From PFJX01 sp031426735 (GTDB taxonomy: Bacteria > Pseudomonadota > Gammaproteobacteria > Burkholderiales > Thiobacillaceae): a DNA stretch of 64,000 nt. The number at the start of each line of letters is the position of its first letter. Within the stretch, counting starts at the first letter, position 1. Position numbers and translations under genes: made by a program. The stretch lies in contig JASJPK010000048.1 in the NCBI GenBank assembly GCA_031426735.1, positions 62,001 through 126,000 of the forward strand, in the 5' to 3' direction. The notes below the pieces were generated by a model, which made no database searches, was not told the DNA's origin, and saw only the letters and a program-made list of their open reading frames with translations. Below, in pieces: positions 45,401 to 52,910 of this stretch.

Positions 45401-46007
45401 CCTGTCGCTGCTCGCCTGGACACTCTGGCTGCAGGGCGACGCGGCCGCCGCCGCCGCCGCGCAGGCCCGCGCCGTCGAACTCGCCGAAACGCTCGCCCAT
45501 CCTTATTCGCTGGCCTTCGCCGTCGCCTGCGCCGCGCGGCTGGAACTGCTGCGCGGCGAGATCGAACCGGTGCGGCACTTCGCCGACCGTCTGATGGCGC
45601 TGGCGGACCGGCACGATTTCGCGATCTGGCAGGGCGTCGGCGCGGTCATGCAGGCCTGGGTGCGCTGCTGCGCCGGCGACGCCGGCGGCATCCCGCTCGC
45701 CGTGCGCAGCCTGGAACTGATCGGCCAGGCCTTGCCCAGCCTGGAAGTCACCATCCTGTCGATGTACGTCGACGGCCTCTATCGCCTGGGCGATCTGGCC
45801 GCGTGCGCCGCTCACCTCGATACCGCGCTGGCGCGCTGCGCCTACTGGCATGACCACTACGTCGAAGCCGAATTGCTGCGCCTGCGCGGTCTATGCGCCG
45901 CCGCCGCCGGCGACGCCGCTGCCGCGTGCGAATGGCGCGACGCCGCACACGCGCTGGCCAGCCGCCAGGGCGCGCTGGTCATCCTCGAACGTATCGAAAT
46001 CGCTTAA
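42405..46007 (+). CDS. BTAD/SARP-type regulator fused to cyclase-like, AAA ATPase and TPR domains
   Basis: A 1200-residue multidomain regulator; the ATG at 42405 begins the family-like MSLDVRLLCATEARLG. Residues 1-95 form a winged-helix-like N terminus (FPYTKVFALLAYLLLETG, LRNAVHALRKLLG); 100-240 is the BTAD helical domain; about 255-425 resembles a class III cyclase (MTLLFVEIRS, TPDGSILAFFGYP) in which the first metal-binding Asp is Glu, so activity is doubtful. Walker A GGPPGSGKS lies at 463-471 and VVLEDIHWADPSTLQ is Walker B of a STAND-type AAA domain. The C terminus (about 750-1200) consists of TPR helices. Such proteins sense a ligand through TPR/ATPase and act on transcription. The target and ligand are unknown. 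Confidence 0.88.
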   Translation: MSLDVRLLCATEARLGLPLKFPYTKVFALLAYLLLETGRQRREILTDLLWPQQDEDTARTNLRNAVHALRKLLGPERLGSDRLQVWFIPRVGDSVDAVQLQGVAASAFNSADAERVFEQVSGYSGELMPGFIVPDAPAYMEWLDLKRLAFHQKLLVICEQLMDFFGAAGNSARQIELAQTQTRIDPWNESFHLRLLRLLAEAGRIPTALAHFDFMRGLFLRELDIAPGQEVRDLIGRLNASAHPLTQLQTRAEPVQVVARLRPMTLLFVEIRSLATQDVHKLAALMRARQFVSAEVSRYGAHACLTPDGSILAFFGYPNGVPNACQSALRAAYNIRLQQEIDDVLLRFALHHGPMLVWPAADCPDALGVMSDIAMKLAASGSPGEILATGAFVERVNTLALAPLERSPEFFPQEGLEAYRIGNLANAPARREPALVGREAERRQLGKLWRSVQRGGLRAVVLGGPPGSGKSRLAKWLLGTLAEPGQAVVLQCWQNQSEAPFFPIGEAIKLQCGIHAGDSPEIRQLKMDRWLERRHPDLAEEHRRMAAWLVGLPLDDAAASPASRRRCLHQALRAMLANLAGNGPVLVVLEDIHWADPSTLQFIADLLATAADLPWLLLITARAPLADTWQPQLPRLRLDPLSAAQSRELVKSLQHAPLDESHVADIVARADGNPLFIESLVLAQAGTNQPQQPLASLEESILAPLVGDELLCRIAWGAAALGEEFDAGLLRALFPEIGDARFAAALLALERHGLVKPGAGGRRRFHHALVCETLYNSLSFHERRQMHGRIQAATPAFMPALAAEQPHWLARHAALAGDPASAVDLYEQAARRDLSMAAHTEAARHFCSARELLERMPTSPANDRRILQLLLGEGNATVALRGYGAAETRALFSQVLERSNPDSEREEIFLAEYGLWLGGSSHDGYLHALRYVDKLQRTAETTGSVLHRLQTAYAYGNTYLWLGELDQARRHLDAAVALYDTQRPPELLDQFHEDTGVTSLSLLAWTLWLQGDAAAAAAAQARAVELAETLAHPYSLAFAVACAARLELLRGEIEPVRHFADRLMALADRHDFAIWQGVGAVMQAWVRCCAGDAGGIPLAVRSLELIGQALPSLEVTILSMYVDGLYRLGDLAACAAHLDTALARCAYWHDHYVEAELLRLRGLCAAAAGDAAAACEWRDAAHALASRQGALVILERIEIA

Positions 46008-46013
46008 CCGCGC

Positions 46014-46077
46014 ATCGTGGCGTGGACGTCGCTCCTACCGCGCCGGGGTTGCGCAGGAGCGGCTGCCAGGCCGCGAT
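46014..46077. repeat. REP pair, diverged family 1
   Basis: An inverted unit 46014-46038 ends CTCCTAC, and a direct unit 46053-46077 begins GCAGGAGCGGCTGCC and ends CGCGAT. The stem sequences differ from family 1 (GACGTCCACGC and GGCTGCCAGGCC). It sits between convergent genes; the CTA at 46035-46037 is the stop codon (TAG, minus strand) of the REC-EAL gene. Confidence 0.7.
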
Positions 46078-47792
46078 ATGGCCGTCGGCGACGTCGCTGC
46101 CGCTGCCAGATGCGCGGCCAGTTCATCGGCCGGCATCGGTCTGCCGAACAAATAGCCCTGCGCGAATTCGCAGTCGCGGGCGGCCAGAAAGTCGGCCTGT
46201 TGCTGGGTCTCGACGCCCTCGGCGACGATCTCCAGGTCGAGGCGATGGCCCATTTCGATCATGGTTTCGATCAGGGCCCGATCGCGCGGGTTGTCCTCGC
46301 ATTCATGCACGAAGGCCTGGTCGATTTTCAGCGTGGTGATCGGGAAGCGTGAGAGATAGCTGAGGCTTGAATAGCCGGTGCCGAAGTCGTCCACCGCGAT
46401 ACGTACGCCCAGTTGCCGCAAGCTGCGCAGCGCGGCGATGGCGGCGTCCTGGGCTTGCATGACGATGCTTTCGGTGATTTCCAGTTCGAGACGGTCCGGC
46501 GCGATGGCGTGGTCGCGCAGCGCGTCGGCGACCACCCGTGTCAGCGCCGCATCGCCGAATTGCAGGGCGGACAGATTCACCGCCATGCGCACGGGGCTGT
46601 GGCCGGCATCCTCCCAGGCGCGCAGCTGGGCGCAGGCGCTGTCGATGATCCAGGCACCGACCGGCACGATCAGGCCGGTCTTTTCCAGCAGCGGGATGAA
46701 TTCGAGCGGCGCGATCGGCCCCCATTCCGGATGCCGCCAGCGCAGCAGGGCTTCGACCGAAACCGTGCGGCCGCTGCACAGGTCGACTTGCGGCTGGTAG
46801 GCCAGCGCGAACTCGCGCTTGTCCAGGGCACGATGCAAGGCGGCCTCGATGACAAACTCGCGTGTTCCCGTTCTCGCCATGGACGGGTGGAAGCTGCGAT
46901 GGCTGTTGCCGGCAGTCTGCTTGGCGTGGAACAGCGCGGCTTCGGCATGGCTGAGCAGCGTTTCGGCGCAGTTGGCATCCGCCGGTAAAGTGCAGTCGCC
47001 CAGACTCAGTGTGATGAACAGTTCGACATCGCCGAGGGGGATCGGCTGGCTGACGCACGCGGTCAAGTTGGCCAGCGACGCCGCAACGTCTGCGCCGGAG
47101 ACCACCAGCGCGAAACTGTGGCCGCCGAGGTGCGCCAGGAAATTGTCCGGCCCGGCACAGTCGGCAAGGCGCCCTGCGACTGCGGCAATCACCTGGTTGG
47201 CGCGCTGCGCGCCCAGGCTGCGGCTGAGGTGTTGAAAGCGATTGATTTCGACCAGGATCAGGCCGAATGGCGGCGCACCCGCCGCGCACTGCTCGGCCCG
47301 TTCTGCCAGTTCGCGCAACAGAGAGGCGCGATTCGGCAAGCCGGTGAGCGGGTCGAAATTGGCCAGCTGCAGCAGGTTGCCGCTCAGGCGGTCCAATTCG
47401 TCGGCCATCTCGAACGTGGCGAGTTCCCGTTGGATGACCGGGATCAGCTTGCCCAGGGCGTTCTTGTGGATGAAGTCGCGCGCACCGCGCCGCATGGCTT
47501 CGATGGCCTGCGCGTCGGCGATGGAGCCGGACAGGATGACGAACGGTGTGGCGATGCCAAGTTCGCCGACCATCTGCAGGACATCGAGGGAATCCATGCC
47601 GGGCAGATTGTGGTCGCTCAGGATCAGATCCCATGTCGACTCGCGCAGGCAGGCTTCAACGCCGGCACGGGTGTCGACGCGCTGGATCGCGGGGGCAAAA
47701 TTCGCCTCGCTCAAGGTCAACCGCACTAGTTCCGCGTCGTCCTCGCGATCCTCCACCAACAGCACGCGCAGGCTGTTTCGCCTTGTTTTCAT
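46035..47792 (-). CDS. Receiver-degenerate GGDEF-EAL phosphodiesterase
   Basis: A 585-residue response regulator. The receiver (1-125) has VEDREDD and Asp60 in LILSDHNLPG, so phosphorylation is possible. The GGDEF domain (about 143-300) has GGHSF at 223-227 in place of GGDEF, so it cannot make c-di-GMP; such domains often bind GTP as allosteric sites. The EAL domain (about 315-565) is intact: VEALLRW, LELEITESIV, VDDFGTGYSSLSYL, LKIDQAF. A phospho-regulated c-di-GMP phosphodiesterase is expected. The C terminus (ISRPGSRSCATPAR) and stop are encoded by a REP element. It follows the chemoreceptor genes on the same strand. Confidence 0.92.
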   Translation of the reverse strand: MKTRRNSLRVLLVEDREDDAELVRLTLSEANFAPAIQRVDTRAGVEACLRESTWDLILSDHNLPGMDSLDVLQMVGELGIATPFVILSGSIADAQAIEAMRRGARDFIHKNALGKLIPVIQRELATFEMADELDRLSGNLLQLANFDPLTGLPNRASLLRELAERAEQCAAGAPPFGLILVEINRFQHLSRSLGAQRANQVIAAVAGRLADCAGPDNFLAHLGGHSFALVVSGADVAASLANLTACVSQPIPLGDVELFITLSLGDCTLPADANCAETLLSHAEAALFHAKQTAGNSHRSFHPSMARTGTREFVIEAALHRALDKREFALAYQPQVDLCSGRTVSVEALLRWRHPEWGPIAPLEFIPLLEKTGLIVPVGAWIIDSACAQLRAWEDAGHSPVRMAVNLSALQFGDAALTRVVADALRDHAIAPDRLELEITESIVMQAQDAAIAALRSLRQLGVRIAVDDFGTGYSSLSYLSRFPITTLKIDQAFVHECEDNPRDRALIETMIEMGHRLDLEIVAEGVETQQQADFLAARDCEFAQGYLFGRPMPADELAAHLAAAATSPTAISRPGSRSCATPAR

Positions 47793-47818
47793 GGCTGCAT
47801 CCTCCCGTCGGGTTTGAT

Positions 47819-49387
47819 TTAAGCGGCGGCCAGCAGCGCGGCTTGCCAGCCTGCTGTCGAAGACGCCGTGGCATGTGACGCTGCGGGCGCCGCCACTTCG
47901 TCCGGCGAAACCTTGAAGAACGCCATGAGTTGCTGCAGATGTTCCGCCTGACTGCTCATTTCCTCGGCGGTGGCGGCGAGTTGCTCGGAAGCGGCGGCAT
48001 TGAGTTGCGTGGTCTGGGTGAGTTGGTTCATCGCCTGATTGATCTGGCCGACGCCGAGCGACTGCTCCTGCGACGCGGCGGTGATTTCCTGCACCAGATG
48101 GGCGGTCTTGCCGATGGCGGGCACCAGTTCGTCGAGGCGGCTGCCGGCCGTTTCGGCGAGCTGCACACTGCCCGTGGCGACCTGGCCGATTTCCTGCGCC
48201 GCCACCTGACTCCGCTCGGCCAGCTTGCGCACTTCCGCTGCGACCACCGCGAAGCCCTTGCCATGCTCGCCGGCGCGCGCCGCTTCGATGGCGGCGTTGA
48301 GCGCGAGCAGATTGGTCTGATAGGCGATGTCGTCGATGATGCCGATCTTGCCGGCAATCTGTTTCATCGCCTGTACCGTCCCCTTCACCGCTTCGCCGCC
48401 CTGGCTGGCGGCAATGGCAGACTGGCCGGCCATGCCTTCGGTGATTTTGGCGTTCTCGGTGTTCTGGGCGATGCTGGCGGTCATCTGTTCGATCGATGCC
48501 GAGGTCTGTTCGACGCCGCTGGCTTGCTCGCTGGAGCCCTGCGCCAGGCTTTGCGCGGTGGCGCTGACTTGTGCCGCGGCGGCGCCGAGTGCGTTCGACG
48601 AATTGCGCACTTCGCCGATGATGTGGGCGAGCTTGCCGACCACATTGCCCATTGCCGCCAGCAACTGGCCGACTTCATCGCGAGAGCTTGCGAAGCGCAC
48701 GCCGAGGTCGCCTTCGGCCAGCCGGTTGGCGGTGGCGACGGCTTGTTGTAGCGGCCGGGTGATGCTCTGCATCAACAGATAGCCGGCAATCAACACGATC
48801 AGCAGTGCGGCGCCGCTCAGACCGATGCCCCAGGCCACCGTGCGCGCGCCGATCTGGCCGATCTCGCCGACGGCAACGGTGAGCGCGGCTTTTTTCGCTT
48901 TGTTCAGATCGATCAGGCGGGTGCGCATTTCGCGCCACAGCGGCGTTTCCTCGCCATTGATGGCGGCAATGGCGGCGGCCGTTTGTTGCTCCGCCAGCGT
49001 GACGATGCGCGCTTGCACCGGCTGCTGTTTTTCGCGCAGCGCAACGATCTCGCGCAATGACGCAACCGTCTTCGCATCGTCGCCGGCGAGTTGCAGCGCA
49101 GTTGCCGCCTGCTGCGCAAACTCTTCGCTGGCCTGCTGCATATTCTTGTGGGCACGCTGGTTCTTGAAATCGAGCACGATGTTGCGCAGCGCCTGTTCCA
49201 TCTGCAGGCCTTGCGCGAGCATTTCGACACTGGTGAAGGCGAGCGCCTGATCGCGCGCGACCATGTCCTGCACCCGCTGTTCGATGCGCAACAAGCCGCC
49301 GAGACTGGTGCCGACGGCAAATGCGCCGCACAGCAGGATGATCGCCAGGATGGCTGCGAGCCGGATCTTGATGCTGATGTTGTTCAT
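47819..49387 (-). CDS. Methyl-accepting chemotaxis protein 1
   Basis: A 522-residue transmembrane chemoreceptor: TM1 (about 9-30), a helical periplasmic sensor (about 31-185), TM2 (186-207), HAMP (208-262) and a signalling coiled coil with the conserved hairpin tip IIDDIAYQTNLLALNAAIEAARAGEHG. It ends with VSPDEV and an Ala-rich tail, without an NWETF-type CheR-docking pentapeptide. The upstream MCP shares the tip and flanks closely. Likely partners are the CheW two genes upstream and an off-window CheA. Confidence 0.95.
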   Translation of the reverse strand: MNNISIKIRLAAILAIILLCGAFAVGTSLGGLLRIEQRVQDMVARDQALAFTSVEMLAQGLQMEQALRNIVLDFKNQRAHKNMQQASEEFAQQAATALQLAGDDAKTVASLREIVALREKQQPVQARIVTLAEQQTAAAIAAINGEETPLWREMRTRLIDLNKAKKAALTVAVGEIGQIGARTVAWGIGLSGAALLIVLIAGYLLMQSITRPLQQAVATANRLAEGDLGVRFASSRDEVGQLLAAMGNVVGKLAHIIGEVRNSSNALGAAAAQVSATAQSLAQGSSEQASGVEQTSASIEQMTASIAQNTENAKITEGMAGQSAIAASQGGEAVKGTVQAMKQIAGKIGIIDDIAYQTNLLALNAAIEAARAGEHGKGFAVVAAEVRKLAERSQVAAQEIGQVATGSVQLAETAGSRLDELVPAIGKTAHLVQEITAASQEQSLGVGQINQAMNQLTQTTQLNAAASEQLAATAEEMSSQAEHLQQLMAFFKVSPDEVAAPAASHATASSTAGWQAALLAAA

Positions 49388-49420
49388 GAGGTCTCCAACT
49401 ATTTTTCGGGTTTTTAGGTT

Positions 49421-51037
49421 TCAGAAACGTACGAAGTTGTCGCCGACGGCGTGAGAGAAAGCCGGGCGCGATGCCACAGCCAGCGCTGCGGATGGCTTGG
49501 CCGCACGTCTCATGTGGGCGCTCGGCGCCGATTGTTGCGTCTTGAAGAAGGCCATGATTTGCTGGAGCTGGTCGGCCTGACTGTTCAATTCCTCGGCGGT
49601 GGCGGCAAGTTCCTCGGACGCGGAAGCGTTCTGTTGCGTGGTCTGATTGAGCTGATTCATCGCGCTCTGGATCTGGCCGACTCCGGACGACTGTTCCTGT
49701 GAGGCGGCGCTAATCTCCTGCACCAGGCCCGAGGTCTGCTTGATCGACGGCACCATCTCATCCAGCAGACGGCCGGCCTGCTCGGCCAGTTGCACGCTGC
49801 CATGCGCAACCTGGCCGATTTCCTGGGCCGCGACCTGACTCCGCTCGGCCAGTTTGCGCACTTCGGCGGCGACGACTGCGAAGCCCTTGCCGTGCTCGCC
49901 GGCACGGGCCGCTTCAATCGCGGCATTGAGGGCGAGCAGGTTGGTCTGGTAGGCGATGTCGTCGATGATGCCGATCTTGGCGGCGATGGACTGCATCGCT
50001 TTGACGGTTTCGCGCACCACGCCACCGCCGTTTTCGGCCTCCGCCGCAACGCGGCGTGCCAGGCTGTCGGTCGTGCCGGCGCCGGCGCTGTTCTGCTCGA
50101 TGGAAACAGCCATCTGTTTGACCGCGTCGCCGGTCTGTTCGACCGTGCTTGCCTGTTCAGTGGTGGCCTGCGCCAGGCTTTGCGCGGTGGCATTGATCTG
50201 CGCCGAGGCGCTGCCCAGGGATGCGGTCGAACTACGCACGCTGCCGATGATGTTAGAAAGCTTGCTGGCCATGTTTTGCATGGCGGCGACCAACTGGCCG
50301 GTTTCATCGCGGCTGGTCGCCACGCCGGCATCCAGACTGGCCAGGTCGCCGGTCGCGATGCGTTCAGCCGTTTGCGTCGCCTGGCGCAGCGGCACCAGCA
50401 GGCTGCGCATCAGCCAGGCCGCGACCAGCGCGGTGAACAGCAGGCTGGTCAGGCCGGTGGCGACCACGACGGTGTGCGCCCAACCGATGCGCGCACCCTG
50501 GCGTTCTGTTGCCGCGTCCATCGAGACGCCCTGGCGTTCGATCATCGCCCTGATCGCATCGACATACTTTTGCCGCAACGGCATGGTTTCCTGCATCAAC
50601 ATCTGTTGCGCCGCCAGCGGCTGGCCGGATTGCAACAGGCCGATGGCTTGCTTGCGGCTGCCGACATAGTTTTTGCGCGCTGCCAGCACGCCTTCGATGA
50701 TCCGTTTTTCTTCTGCATCGGTACCCAGCGCTTCCAGCGCTTTGTAGAGATCGGTCAGCGCCTTCGATTTCTCGCCCATGCGCTTGACGCGCTCGGCGAT
50801 GTCGGCCGGATCGGAGACGTACATCAGCGCCAGCACTTCCTGGGTGTTTTCGTTCACCGCATCGATGATCTGGCTGGAAATCCGTGCCTTTGGCCAGTAT
50901 TCGGTGGCCACGGCGCGGGTGTCTTGCGCCACCTCGCCGAACGTCAGCCACAGGATGAGCAGACTAGCCAGGGAGAGCGAGATCAGCAGACCGAAACTGC
51001 CGGCCAGTTTGGTACTCCACTTGCGATTGCGAAACAT
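49421..51037 (-). CDS. Methyl-accepting chemotaxis protein 2 (4HB-type)
   Basis: A 538-residue chemoreceptor: TM1 (about 12-32), a four-helix-bundle sensor with TREYWPKAR-like start (about 35-190, 4HB_MCP), TM2 (about 191-212), HAMP, and the same signalling tip as MCP1 (IIDDIAYQTNLLALNAAIEA). The two receptors are nearly identical from tip to the AQEIGQVA segment but differ in sensors, indicating duplication or gene conversion of the cytoplasmic part. The gene is 36 bp downstream of cheW. Confidence 0.95.
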   Translation of the reverse strand: MFRNRKWSTKLAGSFGLLISLSLASLLILWLTFGEVAQDTRAVATEYWPKARISSQIIDAVNENTQEVLALMYVSDPADIAERVKRMGEKSKALTDLYKALEALGTDAEEKRIIEGVLAARKNYVGSRKQAIGLLQSGQPLAAQQMLMQETMPLRQKYVDAIRAMIERQGVSMDAATERQGARIGWAHTVVVATGLTSLLFTALVAAWLMRSLLVPLRQATQTAERIATGDLASLDAGVATSRDETGQLVAAMQNMASKLSNIIGSVRSSTASLGSASAQINATAQSLAQATTEQASTVEQTGDAVKQMAVSIEQNSAGAGTTDSLARRVAAEAENGGGVVRETVKAMQSIAAKIGIIDDIAYQTNLLALNAAIEAARAGEHGKGFAVVAAEVRKLAERSQVAAQEIGQVAHGSVQLAEQAGRLLDEMVPSIKQTSGLVQEISAASQEQSSGVGQIQSAMNQLNQTTQQNASASEELAATAEELNSQADQLQQIMAFFKTQQSAPSAHMRRAAKPSAALAVASRPAFSHAVGDNFVRF

Positions 51038-51073
51038 GATGGCTCCTTTTTTTGAGTAGGTATGCGTGAGGCG

Positions 51074-51607
51074 TCAGGCAGGCAGGGCCGGCACGGGCAT
51101 TCTGTCTGTCGATACGAGGCGCGTTTGGGCGGGCAGATGGGCGCTGTTGGCGATCCGGTCGATGTCCAGAATCGCCACGAAGCGCTCCGCCACCTTGCCC
51201 AGGCCGACGATGAAGCGGGGGTCCATGCTGCCGAAGCAGGGCACCGGCTCGATATCAGCTGCCGGGATGCCGACCACTTCGTCGACGGCATCGACCAGGA
51301 TGCCGAAATCGCTTGGCTCGCCGCCGTTATCCGCTGCCACGATGACGATGCAGGTGCGGCGCTGCGTCTCGCTGCGCCCCTGGCCGAAGCGGGCGAGCAG
51401 GTCGAGCACCGGCACCACGGCGCCGCGCAGATTGATCACGCCGCGGATGAAGGACGGCATCATCGGAACGGTGGTCAACTTGCCGTATTCGATGATTTCC
51501 TTGATGCCGCGTATGCCGATCGAATAGGTTTCGTTACCCACCTCGAAGGTCAGGTATTGACTCGTTTGCGCAGCGTCGTCGCTGACGACAGCAAGGTTTT
51601 TTTGCAT
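51074..51607 (-). CDS. cheW: CheW-like coupling protein
   Basis: A 177-residue CheW-domain protein from the MQKNLAV start. Core motifs: YLTFEVGNETYSIGIRGIKEIIEY, VPMMPSFIRGVINLRGAVVPVLDLLARFG and FGILVDAVDEVVGI. CheW links receptors to CheA; no CheA is in the window, so this protein may feed a distant kinase or act with the adjacent MCPs only. The coding region starts inside the previous gene's 3' neighbourhood with a 34-bp gap. Confidence 0.93.
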   Translation of the reverse strand: MQKNLAVVSDDAAQTSQYLTFEVGNETYSIGIRGIKEIIEYGKLTTVPMMPSFIRGVINLRGAVVPVLDLLARFGQGRSETQRRTCIVIVAADNGGEPSDFGILVDAVDEVVGIPAADIEPVPCFGSMDPRFIVGLGKVAERFVAILDIDRIANSAHLPAQTRLVSTDRMPVPALPA

Positions 51608-51641
51608 GGACGATTTCCTTTGTCGGGTGTCGCAGCGTTCT

Positions 51642-51962
51642 TTACGCGGCAAGCGGGCGCGTTGTTTCGAACTTGAAGAAATTGCTCAGATTCATCAGGT
51701 GCAGGCATTCGAGCACCACCGGGTTCTGCCCGATGAAACGCACCACGCGATTGCGCAGCAGGGCTTCCTTGCGCGCCATCAGCAGAATCTGCAGGCCGGC
51801 GCAATCGATCTCGGTGACGCCGGTCAGGTCGATGGCGACGCTGCGGTTGGCAACGAGTGCTTCGTTAAGGGTGCGGGCGAACAGGCTGGCGGTGTAGAGG
51901 GTCAGTTCGTCGTCGATGCGGATGCGGCAGCCGCCTGCTTCGTTGAGTGATTCGATGCTCAT
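51642..51962 (-). CDS. STAS-domain protein (anti-sigma antagonist type)
   Basis: A 106-residue STAS protein: LTLYTASLFARTLNEAL, VAIDLTGVTEIDCAGLQILLMARKEA, with a Cys at the position next to the phospho-Ser region (IDCAGLQ instead of IDSAGL/DSSG), so it may not be phosphorylated as in SpoIIAA. STAS proteins of this kind are common in chemosensory clusters of environmental proteobacteria. It lies between the small 60-aa gene and cheW. Confidence 0.9.
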   Translation of the reverse strand: MSIESLNEAGGCRIRIDDELTLYTASLFARTLNEALVANRSVAIDLTGVTEIDCAGLQILLMARKEALLRNRVVRFIGQNPVVLECLHLMNLSNFFKFETTRPLAA

Positions 51963-52010
51963 GTGAGTCTCCTTGGAATTATTCGGTGCGACGCTGGCTC
52001 GTCTTGCTGG

Positions 52011-52193
52011 TCACCAGTTGTTGCGGTTGGCATGGCTCGACCACCAGGCCTGCATGCCGCTTTTCTTGTCCGGTTTTTCTGGCGTTTTCTTGCTCAACGC
52101 GTCGCCTTTCAGGTTTGGCCGTTTCATGTCGCAGCCGTCGCGCTTGGCTTCGCAGTTGCCTGCCGGCGGTGAGTTGGGGGGTGGGGTTTTCAT
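52011..52193 (-). CDS. Small Lys/Pro-rich protein (60 aa) coupled to the pseudo-receiver
   Basis: The ATG overlaps the stop of the receiver gene (ATGA at 52190-52193). The product is hydrophilic, with NCEAKRDGCD giving two Cys, a KTPEKPDKKSG stretch and a C-terminal QAWWSSHANRNNW. No family is recognised. The coupled start and position inside an operon favour a real gene; composition alone could be chance. Downstream is the STAS gene after 48 bp. Confidence 0.5.
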   Translation of the reverse strand: MKTPPPNSPPAGNCEAKRDGCDMKRPNLKGDALSKKTPEKPDKKSGMQAWWSSHANRNNW

Positions 52194-52588
52194 GCCGGCA
52201 GCGCTGCATGCGAACCGGCCTTGTCGCTTGCGCTCAGCAGGCGATCCAGCGTCGGCAGGATGGCCTCGAACTGGCTGGCGATGTTCAGCACGGCGGCGGC
52301 GCCGAGATCCTGCGCGTGCGCCCGGTATTGCCATTCGTCGCTCTCGGAAAGCAGGATCACCGGCAAAGAGTGCTGCGTGCGGCGCAGGCTTTTCAGGAGA
52401 TTGAAGCCGCTGCCGTCGGCGAGGCGTAGCGCCAGCAACAAGGCATCCGGTTGGCAGGCCTTGATCTTTTCGAGCGCGGCGGTGGCACTGTTTACGCAGC
52501 CTTTGCCCTCATAGCGGCCGTCTTCGCCGAGCAATGCCAGCAGCCTTGCGCAGATTGCCGACGAGTTTTCGATCACCAGAACTTTCAT
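52190..52588 (-). CDS. Pseudo-receiver domain protein (phospho-Asp missing)
   Basis: A 132-residue stand-alone receiver-like protein from MKVLVIENSS. The beta1 acidic site is E7-N8, and at beta3 PDALLLALRLADGSG has Ala53 where the phospho-acceptor Asp is expected. Ser81 at beta4 (VILLSES) is kept, but the beta5 Lys is not visible (AVLNIAS). It therefore cannot be phosphorylated by the normal chemistry; it may work as a constitutive or ligand-controlled adaptor. It is the first gene of the chemoreceptor cassette. Confidence 0.85.
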   Translation of the reverse strand: MKVLVIENSSAICARLLALLGEDGRYEGKGCVNSATAALEKIKACQPDALLLALRLADGSGFNLLKSLRRTQHSLPVILLSESDEWQYRAHAQDLGAAAVLNIASQFEAILPTLDRLLSASDKAGSHAALPA

Positions 52589-52756
52589 ATGCACCCCGAA
52601 CATGAGGACGTTGATTCGACGGGTGCATGGTGCCCATGGCATGCCGCCGAAAAAATCGGCGGATGCTTAAACTGCGTGTGGGAGAGCGACGAGGCGCTGT
52701 AGGAGGATTCCTAGCACGAATTAACCTGAACCTTGGAGAGGTGCTGATTTATTCGT

Positions 52757-52899
52757 TTCCGTCGTTCCCGCGAAGGCGGGAACCCAGTTGAATCAGCGCG
52801 AAGTCCGCAAGAATCGCGCCTTGGAAGGCGCGCCTACGAAACAGCAGACGTTGGTCAACGTAGGAGGTGAAGGATTCGGCCCGCAAGCGGACCTCCTAC
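52757..52899. repeat. Mixed repeat cluster: dRS3-like, single REP, and a GTAG...CTAC inverted pair
   Basis: In the 322-bp gap between two minus-strand genes: dRS3-like CGTCGTTCCCGCGAAGGCGGGAACCCAG-type copy at about 52760-52797; an inverted family-1 REP unit at 52813-52837 (stem GCGCCTTGGAAGGCGCGC, head CTAC); and GTAGGAGGT at 52860 facing ACCTCCTAC ending 52899. No gene is seen in 52589-52910. Confidence 0.8.
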
Positions 52900-52910
52900 C
52901 AGCGTACGAA

